Made by a program: the position numbers and the translations under genes
Shown here: positions 25,077-33,034 of the stretch, in pieces
How positions within the stretch are numbered: the stretch's first letter is position 1
How the letters are laid out: every line of letters begins with the position of its first letter
Assembly: GCA_035606945.1 (NCBI GenBank)
Contig: DATNDR010000115.1
Coordinates: 1-64,000, forward strand
Direction: 5' to 3'
Origin: GCA-003244245 sp035606945
GTDB lineage: Bacteria > Actinomycetota > Actinomycetes > Mycobacteriales > Pseudonocardiaceae
Length of the DNA stretch: 64,000 bases
The notes under the pieces: model-generated
What the model was told of the DNA's origin: nothing
Databases searched by the model: none
Seen by the model: the letters and a program-made list of their open reading frames with translations, nothing else

Positions 25077-26372
25077 GTGACCGTGCTGGATCGGTGGGTT
25101 CGCCAGGTGGCCGAGCATCCGCCGCCGGGCCCGTTCCGGGCGCGGTTCTGGCGTAGCCCGTTGCGTGGGCCGTGGTTCACCGCCGTGCTCAGCGTGGTGC
25201 TGCTGCCCGGTATCACGCTGATGTTCCTCACCGGTCTGGCGTCCTACGCCGCCTACAACCCGAACTTGGCGCCCGGCAACGACACGACGCCGAACAAGGG
25301 GCTGCTCGGTTCCTGGCTGCCCGGCTGGCCCGCCGGCCCGTCCTGGCTGTACTGGGTGAACCAGGGCGTGCACGTCACCCTGGGCCTGGTGCTGATCCCG
25401 ATCGTGCTGGCCAAGCTGTGGTCGGTGTTGCCCAAGCTGTTCGAGTGGCCGCCGGCCCGCTCGCTGGTTCACCTGGCCGACCGCGCGTCGTTGTTGCTGC
25501 TCGTCGGTGGTGCGGTGTTCGAGCTGGTCACCGGCGTGATGAACATCCAGTACTACTACGCCTGGCCGTTCGTGTTCTACCAGGCGCACTACTACGGAGC
25601 GTGGGTGTTCATCGCCGCGTTCGTGGTGCACGTGGCGTTCCGGCTGCGCCGGATGGTGACCGCGTTGCGGGCCCGCAGCCTGACCAGGGAGCTGCGGACC
25701 CCGCTGTCGGCCACCCGCCCGGAACCTCCGGATCCTGATCATCTGGTGTCGCCCGACCCTGCCCCGCCCACCATCTCGCGGCGTGGCGCGCTGGGCATGG
25801 TCGCATTCAGCTCGCTGGCGCTGCTCGGGCTGTCCGTGGGCCAGACCGTCGGTGGGGCGGCCCGGTCGACCGCCCTGCTGGCACCGCGCGGGCTGGAGAT
25901 CGGATCGGGCCCGAATGATTTCCAAGTGAACAAGACCGCCGTGATGGCCGGTATCGGACCCGTCGACGATTCGTGGCGGTTGGAGCTCAACGGTGCGGTG
26001 TCCAGATTGTTCTCGCGCGCCGAGTTGCTCGCCTTGCCGCAGCACACCGCCCGGCTGCCGATCGCCTGCGTGGAAGGTTGGTCCACCGGCGTGCAGACCT
26101 GGACCGGGGTGCGGCTGGCTGACCTTGCCGACCTCGCCGGCGCAGCGCCCGACGACCTGTTGTTCGTCGAATCGCTGCAGCGTGGTGGCGGTTTCGGCAC
26201 GGTTACCCTGTCCGCCGGGCAGGTGCGGGCCGCCGATGCCCTGCTTGCGCTGCGGGTCAACGGCGCGGACCTGTCCCTCGATCACGGCTTCCCGGCCCGG
26301 ATCGTGGTGCCGGCCATACCCGGAGTGCACAACACCAAATGGGTCTCGCGCATGACGTTCCTGGTCGGGTGA
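25077..26372 (+). CDS. membrane-anchored molybdopterin-dependent oxidoreductase
   Basis: A 431-residue fusion. Residues 30-190 carry four or five helices with conserved His resembling a cytochrome b561/FDH-gamma membrane subunit (NQGVHVTLGLVLIP, ADRASLLLLVGGAV, HYYGAWVFIAAFVVHV). Residues 234-255 hold SRRGALGMVAF and a hydrophobic run like an internal Tat signal. The rest is a sulfite-oxidase-type Moco domain with the cofactor Cys331 in PIACVEGWST and GVHNTKWVSRM near the end. It probably passes electrons between an extracytoplasmic substrate and the quinone pool. The start is GTG 25077. Confidence 0.85.
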   Translation: MTVLDRWVRQVAEHPPPGPFRARFWRSPLRGPWFTAVLSVVLLPGITLMFLTGLASYAAYNPNLAPGNDTTPNKGLLGSWLPGWPAGPSWLYWVNQGVHVTLGLVLIPIVLAKLWSVLPKLFEWPPARSLVHLADRASLLLLVGGAVFELVTGVMNIQYYYAWPFVFYQAHYYGAWVFIAAFVVHVAFRLRRMVTALRARSLTRELRTPLSATRPEPPDPDHLVSPDPAPPTISRRGALGMVAFSSLALLGLSVGQTVGGAARSTALLAPRGLEIGSGPNDFQVNKTAVMAGIGPVDDSWRLELNGAVSRLFSRAELLALPQHTARLPIACVEGWSTGVQTWTGVRLADLADLAGAAPDDLLFVESLQRGGGFGTVTLSAGQVRAADALLALRVNGADLSLDHGFPARIVVPAIPGVHNTKWVSRMTFLVG

Positions 26373-26827
26373 GCCCGATGGCGCGGCGCGAATCCGTCCA
26401 ACTGCTGGCCCTGCTGGCCGGCTTCGCCGTGGCCGGCTACGCCGCGATCCGGTTACTGGCCGGCAACCCGGTCGGGATCGGTGCCTGGTTCGTCGGCAGC
26501 GCGGTCGTCCACGACCTGGTGCTGTTCCCGCTCTACGCCGGGCTGGACGCCGTGCTGGTCGTGCTGCTGCGCCGCTATCCCGCGTTGGCAACCGTGGGTG
26601 GCGTGCGATGGCTGAACTACCTGCGGGTGCCGGTGTTGGTGTCCGGATTGCTGCTGCTGGTGTGGGCCCCGCTGGTCCTGCGGCTGCCCACCGAGTTCCA
26701 CGCGGCATCCGGGTTGCCGGATCAGCCGTTTTTCCGGCACTGGCTGGCGGTGACCGTGGTGCTGTTCGGCCTGTCCGCGGCCACCCTGACCGCGCGCATC
26801 GCCACGAAGCCGGAGGATGCCGCATGA
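26369..26827 (+). CDS. small four-helix membrane protein
   Basis: From GTG 26369 (overlapping the Moco gene stop) this encodes 152 residues with four membrane helices, including GIGAWFVGSAVVHDLVLFPLYAGLD and a conserved Tyr/Arg loop (RYPALATVGGVRWLNYLRVP). It is a partner of the oxidoreductase by position only. Its own stop overlaps the response-regulator ATG (ATGA). Confidence 0.72.
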   Translation: MSPMARRESVQLLALLAGFAVAGYAAIRLLAGNPVGIGAWFVGSAVVHDLVLFPLYAGLDAVLVVLLRRYPALATVGGVRWLNYLRVPVLVSGLLLLVWAPLVLRLPTEFHAASGLPDQPFFRHWLAVTVVLFGLSAATLTARIATKPEDAA

Positions 26828-27531
26828 ATGCAGCCGGCTCCGTCCTCGTCGTTGACGACGATGTGCTGGTGCGTGAGGTGGTCGGCCGTTATCTGGGCCG
26901 CGCCGGCTACCACGTCACGCTCGTCGGGGACGGGCACCAGGCGCTGTGCGCTGCCGAGATCAACCCGCCCGATCTGGTGGTGCTGGATCTCATGCTGCCC
27001 GGCCTGCCCGGTCTGGAGGTCTGCCGGCGGTTGCAGGCGGCCGGCCCGGTGCCGGTGGTCATGCTGACCGCCTTGGGCGAGGAAGAGGACCGCATCCTCG
27101 GGCTGGAGACCGGCGCCGACGACTACATCACCAAGCCGTTCAGCCCCCGCGAGCTCGTGCTGCGGGTGTCCTCGGTGCTGCGCCGGGCTCGCGCCCCGCA
27201 ACCGGTGACCGCGCTACCCCCGATCACCGACGACGGTCTGATCGTTCATATCGCTGGCCGTCGCGCCATGTTGGGCGGCCACGAGCTGGCGCTGACCGTG
27301 CGGGAGTTCGACCTGCTGGCTTTCCTCATCCAGCACCCGGGCCGGGCCTTCACCCGCAGCGAGCTGCTCGAACAGGTGTGGGGCTGGACCTTCGGCGACC
27401 ACTCCACGGTGACCGTGCACGTGCGGCGGTTGCGGGAGAAGGTGGAGGCCGATCCCACCGTGCCCCGGCGGATCGCCACGGTGTGGGGCGTGGGCTACCG
27501 CTACGACCGCGCCACCAGCTTGGGGGAGTGA
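26824..27531 (+). CDS. OmpR/PhoB-type response regulator
   Basis: A 235-residue response regulator. The receiver domain has the acidic pair DDD at 11-13, phospho-acceptor Asp55 (VVLDLMLPG), Thr82 and Lys104 (DDYITKPFSP). The winged-helix DNA-binding domain spans about 140-230 (LTVREFDLLAFLIQHPGRAFTRSELLEQVWG, TVTVHVRRLREKVE, RIATVWGVGYRYD). ATG 26824 overlaps the upstream stop and the kinase follows after 6 bp. The pair presumably controls its own operon. Confidence 0.95.
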   Translation: MNAAGSVLVVDDDVLVREVVGRYLGRAGYHVTLVGDGHQALCAAEINPPDLVVLDLMLPGLPGLEVCRRLQAAGPVPVVMLTALGEEEDRILGLETGADDYITKPFSPRELVLRVSSVLRRARAPQPVTALPPITDDGLIVHIAGRRAMLGGHELALTVREFDLLAFLIQHPGRAFTRSELLEQVWGWTFGDHSTVTVHVRRLREKVEADPTVPRRIATVWGVGYRYDRATSLGE

Positions 27532-27537
27532 GCCACG

Positions 27538-28587
27538 GTGCTCGACGAGCTGCGCCACGTCGGCCCGATCGCGTTGCTGTGCACCCTGCCGGTGGCGCTG
27601 CTCGGCGCGCTGCTGCTGCATCGCATGCGCCGGTATTCGATCACCGCTGCGGTGACGGTGCTGGTGCTGGTACCGGTGGCCGCAACCCTGGCCGGGGTGC
27701 TCGGCGTCAACGGGTGGATGTTCACTCCCGTGCTGAGCACCGAGCTGGCGGTGGCCGCCGCGGTGGCGGCGGTCAGCGTGCCGGCGGGGCTGCTGCTGGG
27801 CCGCGGTATCGCGCAGGAGGTGACCTGGCAGCGGGAAGCCCGCGCCCGGGACCAGGCCGCCGAGTCGGCACGGCGCGAGCTGGTCGCCTGGATCAGCCAT
27901 GACCTGCGCAGCCCGCTGGCCGGGATCCGGGCGATGACCGAGGCGCTGGCCGACAGCGTCGTGACCGAGCCTGCTGAAGTGGCCCACTACGCGCAGCGCA
28001 TCGGCCAGCAGACGCAGCGGTTGAGCGGCATGGTCGACGACTTGTTCCAGCTGTCTCGGATCAGTTCGGGGGCCTTGCGGTTGACGCTGTCCGCGATCCC
28101 GTTGGGCGAGGTCGTCTCCGAGGCGCTGGCCGCCGAAGCCGTTACCGCGGCGCGTAAGGGCGTCCGCCTGCAGGCCGACGCCGGCAGTGACTGGCCGATC
28201 GTGCAGGGCAGCGACCCGGAGCTGGCCCGGGTGGTGCGCAACCTGCTGTCCAACGCGATCCGGCACACGCCACCGGACGGCACCGTGGTGGTCGCCGCGG
28301 GGTGCCGCGAGGGGCAGGCCTGGTTACGCGTCGACGACGGGTGCGGCGGCATCCCCGAGACTGATCTGGAACGTGTTTTCGACGTTGGATACCGCGCCAA
28401 CCATGCGCGCACCCCGGTCCCGTCCGGCGAGCCCGGCGCCGGCCTGGGCCTGGCCATCGCGCGTGGCCTCGTCGAAGCCCACCGCGGCCACATCGAAGCC
28501 CACAATCACGGCCCAGGCTGCCGCTTCGAAGTCCTCCTGCCCCTCGCCCCCGATTCCCCGCCCCGACATGGAGACATATCGGGGTGA
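27538..28587 (+). CDS. membrane sensor histidine kinase
   Basis: A 349-residue HisKA/HATPase kinase. Two or three N-terminal helices (10-30, 35-58, 68-90) leave almost no extracellular sensor domain. Phospho-acceptor His121 lies in WISHDLRSPLAGI; the N box is RNLLSNAIRHT, G1 is VDDGCGGIP and G2 is GAGLGLAIARGLVEAH. The final codons (PRHGDISG, TGA) come from a palindromic repeat element, so the original C-terminus has been replaced or extended by that element. It forms a two-component system with the regulator just upstream. Confidence 0.93.
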   Translation: MLDELRHVGPIALLCTLPVALLGALLLHRMRRYSITAAVTVLVLVPVAATLAGVLGVNGWMFTPVLSTELAVAAAVAAVSVPAGLLLGRGIAQEVTWQREARARDQAAESARRELVAWISHDLRSPLAGIRAMTEALADSVVTEPAEVAHYAQRIGQQTQRLSGMVDDLFQLSRISSGALRLTLSAIPLGEVVSEALAAEAVTAARKGVRLQADAGSDWPIVQGSDPELARVVRNLLSNAIRHTPPDGTVVVAAGCREGQAWLRVDDGCGGIPETDLERVFDVGYRANHARTPVPSGEPGAGLGLAIARGLVEAHRGHIEAHNHGPGCRFEVLLPLAPDSPPRHGDISG

Positions 28588-28625
28588 AAAGGCCCCTTTC
28601 ACCCCGATATGTCTCCATGTCGGGG
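28561..28625. repeat. palindrome-doublet element, family A, copy 1
   Basis: Perfect 29-bp inverted arms (28561-28589 and 28597-28625) around a 7-nt loop (AGGCCCC). Each arm contains a smaller near-palindrome: CCCGACAT, GGAGAC, ATATCGGG. The left arm lies in the kinase coding frame and supplies its last residues and stop codon. A related copy occurs at 43715-43777. The structure would act as a strong bidirectional hairpin, but there is no T-tract. Confidence 0.85.
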
Positions 28626-28760
28626 ACAGCCGCTGTGCGACTACGCCATGGGCGGCTGGGTGCCCATGACGCTAGCGACCAGGCGCGCCGCCCCGTAACG
28701 CGGCGGTCCACGCGAGCGTCCCCGGCCCCTCAGGCTGGGTTGCGGTGCAGGGATGACAGA

Positions 28761-28788
28761 AGAACTCTAGCTATGTAGGGTTAGTTCT
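28761..28788 (+). promoter_or_regulatory. candidate PadR operator/promoter
   Basis: AGAACT (28761-28766) and AGTTCT (28783-28788) form an inverted repeat, with TAGCTATGTAG between them. The right half directly touches the ATG of the PadR gene, so a bound PadR dimer would cover the start, and there is no room for a normal Shine-Dalgarno. That suggests a leaderless transcript and autoregulation. Confidence 0.5.
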
Positions 28789-29145
28789 ATGCCGGGTTTG
28801 CGGATGACGGTGGGGGTGCTCGCGGTGCTGGGGGCGCTGCTCGAGCGGGCCGACGCCGAGCTGTACGGGCTGGAGATCGTGCGCGCGAGCGGGTTGGAAC
28901 CGGGCACCATCTACCCGATCCTGCAACGGCTGCGCGGTGCCGGATGGGTCAGTGACCGGTGGGAGGAACCGGAACCGGCGCGTGCCCAGGGCCGGCCGCC
29001 GCGGCGGTATTACCGTCTGACCACGGAAGGCCGGGCTCGCGCCGTTCATGCCCTGCAACGTGGTCGGGACCGCAGTGGTCTGAGCCGGCTGCTCGCGCCT
29101 CCCAGCCCGTCAGCAGTTCCCACGACTGAGGGAGGTTCGGCATGA
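28789..29145 (+). CDS. PadR-family transcriptional regulator
   Basis: A 118-residue winged-helix regulator with the PadR pattern: ELYGLEIVRASGLEPGTIYPILQRLRGAGWV for the recognition region and RRYYRLTTEGRARA for the wing. The C-terminus is a short tail rather than a long coiled coil (PadR-s2 type). ATG 28789 abuts an inverted repeat with no Shine-Dalgarno. Its stop overlaps the next ATG (ATGA), a usual layout in which the partner gene encodes a membrane-associated protein. Confidence 0.88.
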   Translation: MPGLRMTVGVLAVLGALLERADAELYGLEIVRASGLEPGTIYPILQRLRGAGWVSDRWEEPEPARAQGRPPRRYYRLTTEGRARAVHALQRGRDRSGLSRLLAPPSPSAVPTTEGGSA

Positions 29146-29918
29146 GCGGCCAGCGAGCACTCGTCGCCAGTGACAGCGCGGTCCGCACAGCGGGTTCCGC
29201 AGCTGCCGTTGCGACCTCGCTGCGCTGGGTGCCCGGCCTGCTGCCCCGCGAGGAGGGCATGGCGTGGTGGGCCGAAGTGACCTCCAGCCTTGCCGAGACC
29301 ACCGATCCCGGCGAACGGCGCTGCTACCTGCGCAGCTACCGCCGATCGGTGCCGCAGCTGGTCTGGACCAGCTGGACGTCCCCGGTTCGTCAAGCGCGTC
29401 CCGCCCTGGCGGGAATTGCGAACAGAGTCGAGAGGAAAGGGCTGGATATGTCGATGGTGACTCCCGAGGAGAAGTTCGGGATCAAGATTCAGAGCAGCAA
29501 GGCGCCCAGAACGCCCGAGCAGAGCTTCTCATTGATCGCCGGCAGCATCTACGTCGTCGGCGGGATCATCGGGTTCTTCATCACGGGATCCGGCAACATC
29601 ACCGAGGTGACCAACCACGCGCTGTTCGGAATCTTCATGGTGAACCCGTTCCACAACATCGTGCATATCGCCCTGGGCGCGTTCTGGCTGCTGGCGGCAT
29701 TCGCGCTGACCCCGGCGGGCACCGAGGGGATGAACATCGCCATCGGCGGTATCTACCTGCTGGCCACCGTGCTCGGGTGGCTGGGGTTGTTCTCCTTGCT
29801 GTCCATCCCGAGCGGGGCCTCGGGAGACAACTTCCTGCACCTGATCACCGCTTTGGCGACATTCGTCTTCGGCTGTGGCCTGTTCAGGGCGGCGAGCGGG
29901 CAACCCGCAACCGCTTAG
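29142..29918 (+). CDS. PadR-partner protein reading through into a DUF4383 membrane protein
   Basis: An uninterrupted 258-codon frame that starts on the PadR stop (ATGA). The first ~95 residues (LLPREEGMAWWAEVTSSLAE, GERRCYLRSYRRSVPQLVWTSW) look like the short helical protein often encoded after PadR genes. The last 156 residues are a DUF4383 membrane protein in the same frame. The middle (QARPALAGIANRVERKGLDM) looks like untranslated leader. The first gene has probably lost its stop, so either a fusion is made or the second gene is translated from its own start at 29448. Confidence 0.5.
   Translation: MSGQRALVASDSAVRTAGSAAAVATSLRWVPGLLPREEGMAWWAEVTSSLAETTDPGERRCYLRSYRRSVPQLVWTSWTSPVRQARPALAGIANRVERKGLDMSMVTPEEKFGIKIQSSKAPRTPEQSFSLIAGSIYVVGGIIGFFITGSGNITEVTNHALFGIFMVNPFHNIVHIALGAFWLLAAFALTPAGTEGMNIAIGGIYLLATVLGWLGLFSLLSIPSGASGDNFLHLITALATFVFGCGLFRAASGQPATA
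29448..29918 (+). CDS. DUF4383 domain membrane protein
   Basis: From ATG 29448, 7 nt after AGAGGAAAGG, the frame encodes 156 residues with four helices and the family motif NHALFGIFMVNPFHNIVHIALGAFWLLAAF, plus a short hydrophilic N-terminus (MSMVTPEEKFGIKIQ). DUF4383 proteins are small envelope proteins of actinobacteria with no proven function. This is the likely independent translation unit within the longer frame that begins at 29142. Confidence 0.72.
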   Translation: MSMVTPEEKFGIKIQSSKAPRTPEQSFSLIAGSIYVVGGIIGFFITGSGNITEVTNHALFGIFMVNPFHNIVHIALGAFWLLAAFALTPAGTEGMNIAIGGIYLLATVLGWLGLFSLLSIPSGASGDNFLHLITALATFVFGCGLFRAASGQPATA

Positions 29919-29998
29919 CCGCGCCAACTCCCGGGCCGTGTTCCCTGCAGCGAGGGGACACGGCCCGTCGGCGTCGTAGCGGCAGGTAGCGTGAGCCG

Positions 29999-30787
29999 AT
30001 GACCGATCGGGCCTACCACTGCGTGGCACATGTCGTGACGGCCCTGTTCCGGGCGCTGGACTTGCGCCTCGACGTCGCCGGGCAACAGCACATCCCGGCG
30101 ACGGGTGGCGGTGTGGTGGTGATGAACCACACCGGTTTCCTCGACTTCGCGCTGGCCGGCACCCCTTTCTGGCGCGAGCACGGCCGGCTGGTGCGCTTCA
30201 TGGCCAAGCAGGAGGTCTTCACCAACCGGCTGACCGGACCGTTGATGCGGGCCATGCACCACATCCCGGTCGACCGTGCGGCCGGCGCGGCTGCATTCCG
30301 GAACGCGATCGAGGCGCTGCGGGCAGGCGAGCTGGTGGGGATCTTCCCGGAGGCCACGATCAGCCGCAGCTTCTGCCTCAAGGAGTTCAAATCCGGCGCC
30401 ACCCGGATGGCACGGCTGGCCGGTGTCCCGCTGATCCCGATGACGCTGTGGGGCAGCCAACGGGTGTGGACCAAGGGTCGCAAGCTCACCCTGCGCGATG
30501 GGCGGCATATCCCCATCAGCATCACCATCGGGGCACCGCTGCAACCTGGGCGCGGGGCAGCGGCCGATGCCGAACTGGTCGAGGTGATGAACAGGTTGCT
30601 CGACGCAACCCGCGCGCGTTATCCGGATCCGCACGGCACCGACCCCTGGTGGGTGCCGGCACATCTCGGTGGTACCGCTCCGACGCCGGAACGGGCCGCT
30701 GAGATGGATGCGCTGGAGCAACTCGACCGCGCGCGGCGCCGCCAGCCCCCGCCTGGCGTCACTCCGGTGCGACCGGAAGCGCCGTAA
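29999..30787 (+). CDS. lysophospholipid/glycerol-phosphate acyltransferase (PlsC-like)
   Basis: A 262-residue PlsC-superfamily acyltransferase. The catalytic H-x4-D motif is NHTGFLDF (His44, Asp49). The second motif is in FMAKQEVFTNRLTG, the third is IFPEATIS (Glu of the FPEG-like motif) and the fourth is VPLIPMTLWG. It probably moves an acyl chain to a lysophospholipid at the inner face of the membrane. ATG 29999 is clear. The 3' end overlaps the convergent P450 gene by 29 bp. Confidence 0.88.
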   Translation: MTDRAYHCVAHVVTALFRALDLRLDVAGQQHIPATGGGVVVMNHTGFLDFALAGTPFWREHGRLVRFMAKQEVFTNRLTGPLMRAMHHIPVDRAAGAAAFRNAIEALRAGELVGIFPEATISRSFCLKEFKSGATRMARLAGVPLIPMTLWGSQRVWTKGRKLTLRDGRHIPISITIGAPLQPGRGAAADAELVEVMNRLLDATRARYPDPHGTDPWWVPAHLGGTAPTPERAAEMDALEQLDRARRRQPPPGVTPVRPEAP

Positions 30788-31970
30788 GGCCATTCATGAG
30801 CACGCCGGGCAGCCAGGTCAGTTGCCCGGGTGGCACGGCCAGGCGCAGCCTGGGAAAGCGGGCGAGCAGGCTGCCCAGCGCGATGCGAGCTTCCAGCCGC
30901 GCCAGCGGTGCGCCCAGGCAGTGGTGGATGCCGTGGCCGAAGGCCAGGTGTGGGTTATCGGCGCGGGTGATGTCCAGCGCGTCGGGCTGGGGGACGCAGG
31001 CCGCGCCGCGGTTGGCGGCGAGCAGGCCGACGACGACGATGTCCCCGGCTGTGATGGTGGCTGCACCGAGCTCGATCGGTTCACTGGCCACCCGCAAGGT
31101 CGCAACCTGCAGCGGGCCGTCGAAGCGCAGCAGTTCCTCGATCGCGGTGCCCAGCCGGTCCGGTTGAGCCTGCAGCAGCGCGTGCTGCCCGGGATGGGTG
31201 AGCAGCGCGAGCACCCCGTTGGCGATCAAGTTGACGGTGGTCTCGTGGCCGGCCACGAGCAGCAGTAACGCCATCGAGGTGAGCTCGTCCTCGGATAACC
31301 GGTCGGCCCCGTCCCGGACCGCCACCAGCGCGGAGAGCAGATCATCGGCCGGGGCGGCGCGCTTGGCCGCCAGCAGCTCACGCAGGAAGCCCACCATGGC
31401 AACGCTGGCCGCGATGAATACCTCCCGGCCGGCCAGCACCCCGGAGACCACGACGGAAGACCACTCGTGAAACTCCGAGCGGCGCTGCGCCGGCACACCG
31501 AGCAACTCGCAGATCACCGTGATAGGCAGCGGGTAGGCGAACGACTCGAGCAGGTCGACCTGCGCCGCGCCGGCCATCGCGTCGAGCAGCTCGTCGGTGA
31601 TCTGCTGGATCCGCGGCGCGAGTTCCTCGACGCGCCGGCGGGTGAACGCCGCGGCGACCAGCCGGCGCAGCCGGGTATGGGCTGGAGGGTTGTTGTTGAG
31701 CATATGATTGGTCACTGCGCTGAGCAGCTCGGGGGACACCACGCCCCGGCCGACAGTGGTCAGCACATGTTCGCTTTTGACCAACCGGGGATCGTGCAGC
31801 GCCTGGCGTGCCTCGTCGTAGCCGGTGACCAACCACGCCGGGGCGCCGGTGGGCAGGGTGATCTTATGCACCGGGCCCGCCGCGGCCAGCGCCGCGTAGG
31901 CGGCGTGACGCTCAGCTGCGCCGGTGGCGGTGAACGGGTCCTCGGCGCTGCGCGAATCGACCGGGGTCAT
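30759..31970 (-). CDS. cytochrome P450 (bacterial class I, CYP107-like)
   Basis: A 403-residue soluble P450. The I-helix oxygen-activation motif is AGHETT (240-245), the K-helix ExxR is EELLR (278-282) and the haem-binding loop is FGHGIHHCLGAPLAR with Cys351 as the thiolate ligand. NNNPPAHTRLRRLVAAAFT is the usual helix-C region. Similarity in pattern to CYP105/107 suggests hydroxylation of a secondary metabolite or xenobiotic; no ferredoxin gene is adjacent. Upstream lies a decayed methyltransferase gene, so this may be the survivor of a small biosynthetic cluster. Confidence 0.9.
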   Translation of the reverse strand: MTPVDSRSAEDPFTATGAAERHAAYAALAAAGPVHKITLPTGAPAWLVTGYDEARQALHDPRLVKSEHVLTTVGRGVVSPELLSAVTNHMLNNNPPAHTRLRRLVAAAFTRRRVEELAPRIQQITDELLDAMAGAAQVDLLESFAYPLPITVICELLGVPAQRRSEFHEWSSVVVSGVLAGREVFIAASVAMVGFLRELLAAKRAAPADDLLSALVAVRDGADRLSEDELTSMALLLLVAGHETTVNLIANGVLALLTHPGQHALLQAQPDRLGTAIEELLRFDGPLQVATLRVASEPIELGAATITAGDIVVVGLLAANRGAACVPQPDALDITRADNPHLAFGHGIHHCLGAPLARLEARIALGSLLARFPRLRLAVPPGQLTWLPGVLMNGLTALPVAPE

Positions 31971-32049
31971 CAGAGCACCAATCTATGCGCCTACGTTGCG
32001 GTAGCCCGGCGCCATGATCAGCACCTAAACCGTGATCAACCAGCGGGTG

Positions 32050-32470
32050 ACAGCTGATCAGCGCCAGCGGGGGTGTTCGGGACAGGGACATCGCCGTGAC
32101 CGAGCCGTACCCGGTCTCCGCGGCCCAGCTGGCGTAGTCGTGTAGCGGGTACCCCGCACCTGCGGACGTGCGCATGCGCAAGCCCAGGGAGTACAGGCTC
32201 AACCAACGGCGTTCCCCAGGCTCTGCAGAGGGCAAGGCATCGACGATGGCCAGTGTGCCGCCGTCGCGCAGTGCGGGACGCGGCCGCCGCAGCAGCGCCC
32301 GGTTCGTGTCCGGACTGACCAGGTGGCAGACGTTGCCGAGGATGATCAGGTCATACCCGTATCCGGCAGCTCAGCGGTGAACACGTCGCCGGCGTGAAAC
32401 CGGACCGCTGGCAGGTCGAGGGCGGTTACCTGGACCGTGGGATCGGCATCCGGCCACGGGGAGGTCCTGA
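32050..32470 (-). pseudogene. SAM-dependent O-methyltransferase remnant
   Basis: On the minus strand two frames together spell the C-terminal half of an O-methyltransferase: TVQVTALDLPAVRFHAGDVF, then after a frameshift near 32355 DLIILGNVCHLVSPDTNRALL, LRDGGTLAIVDALPS, ERRWLSLYSLGLRMRTS and a tail ending TPPLALISCHP. The N-terminal half and the SAM-binding glycine loop are not found, so it is truncated as well as frameshifted. Ends are approximate. Confidence 0.6.
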
Positions 32471-32558
32471 TGCGCGGACCGACCAGCCCACGAGTCGCGC
32501 GGTCCCGACCCATGCAGTGACGTGGCCGGCGTGCCGTATGCGAGCGACCCGCACAGGT

Positions 32559-32915
32559 TCAGCGGTGGCGGGCGATCCACGTGTCGATCACGACGGTCTG
32601 GCGAAAGAGCACCACGCCAGGCTCGTTGGTCACCGTGGACGGCACCGGGGTGAGGGCGGGGCCGCCGAGCTGCGCCGGCCGGCCTTGTGCCGTCAGAGCC
32701 CATCGAAGGCCAGCATGGAGCAACAACCCGGCGGCGGTGGCCAGGGAGCTAGCCACTGCGGGATGTCGGCTCGCGCGTCGTAGCTGATCGGACAGCCTCG
32801 CGAGATCCCATCGTGTTGGTTGGGGCTGCGCTCGGCGGGAGGGCACCACGGGCCGTGGGACAACCACTGCGGGCAGCTCAGCGGGGGTCTGGTCGGGATG
32901 GTCCATATCACCCAT
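32559..32915 (-). CDS. hypothetical protein, 118 residues
   Basis: From ATG 32915 the frame encodes a Pro/Arg-rich start (VVVPRPVVPSRRAQPQPTRWD), a helical middle (LARLSDQLRRASRHPAVASSL, LLLHAGLRWAL) and a beta-like end (EPGVVLFRQTVVIDTWIARHR). I know no family. The frame stays open upstream through a palindromic element to 33080, but that part is clearly not native. Codon composition is like its neighbours. It lies next to methyltransferase debris, so it could itself be an accessory or decaying gene. Confidence 0.4.
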   Translation of the reverse strand: MGDMDHPDQTPAELPAVVVPRPVVPSRRAQPQPTRWDLARLSDQLRRASRHPAVASSLATAAGLLLHAGLRWALTAQGRPAQLGGPALTPVPSTVTNEPGVVLFRQTVVIDTWIARHR

Positions 32916-32953
32916 CAAACCAGCCTGAACAACATCCGCCGAGCACCCTCCCC

Positions 32954-33017
32954 CGCAGTCTGGATGCAGAACGCGGTTAAACGGCCCCTCAAAACAGCAG
33001 TCTGCATCCAGACTGCG
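32954..33017. repeat. palindrome-doublet element, family B, copy 1
   Basis: Arms of 17 bp (32954-32970 and 33001-33017) are perfect inverted copies around a 30-nt loop. The right arm plus 3 nt holds a complete inner palindrome, GCAGTCTG-CATC-CAGACTGC; the left one has decayed (GCAGTCTGGATGCAGAACGC). It sits between two minus-strand genes. The intact version is at 37083-37146. Confidence 0.8.
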
Positions 33018-33034
33018 CGGCGGACCGGGCACTG

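Noticed and set aside
25023..26825. 600-codon open frame on the minus strand
   Set aside because: Antisense to the Moco oxidoreductase and its neighbour; Arg/Pro/Gly/Gln low-complexity protein without motifs, typical of GC-rich shadow frames.
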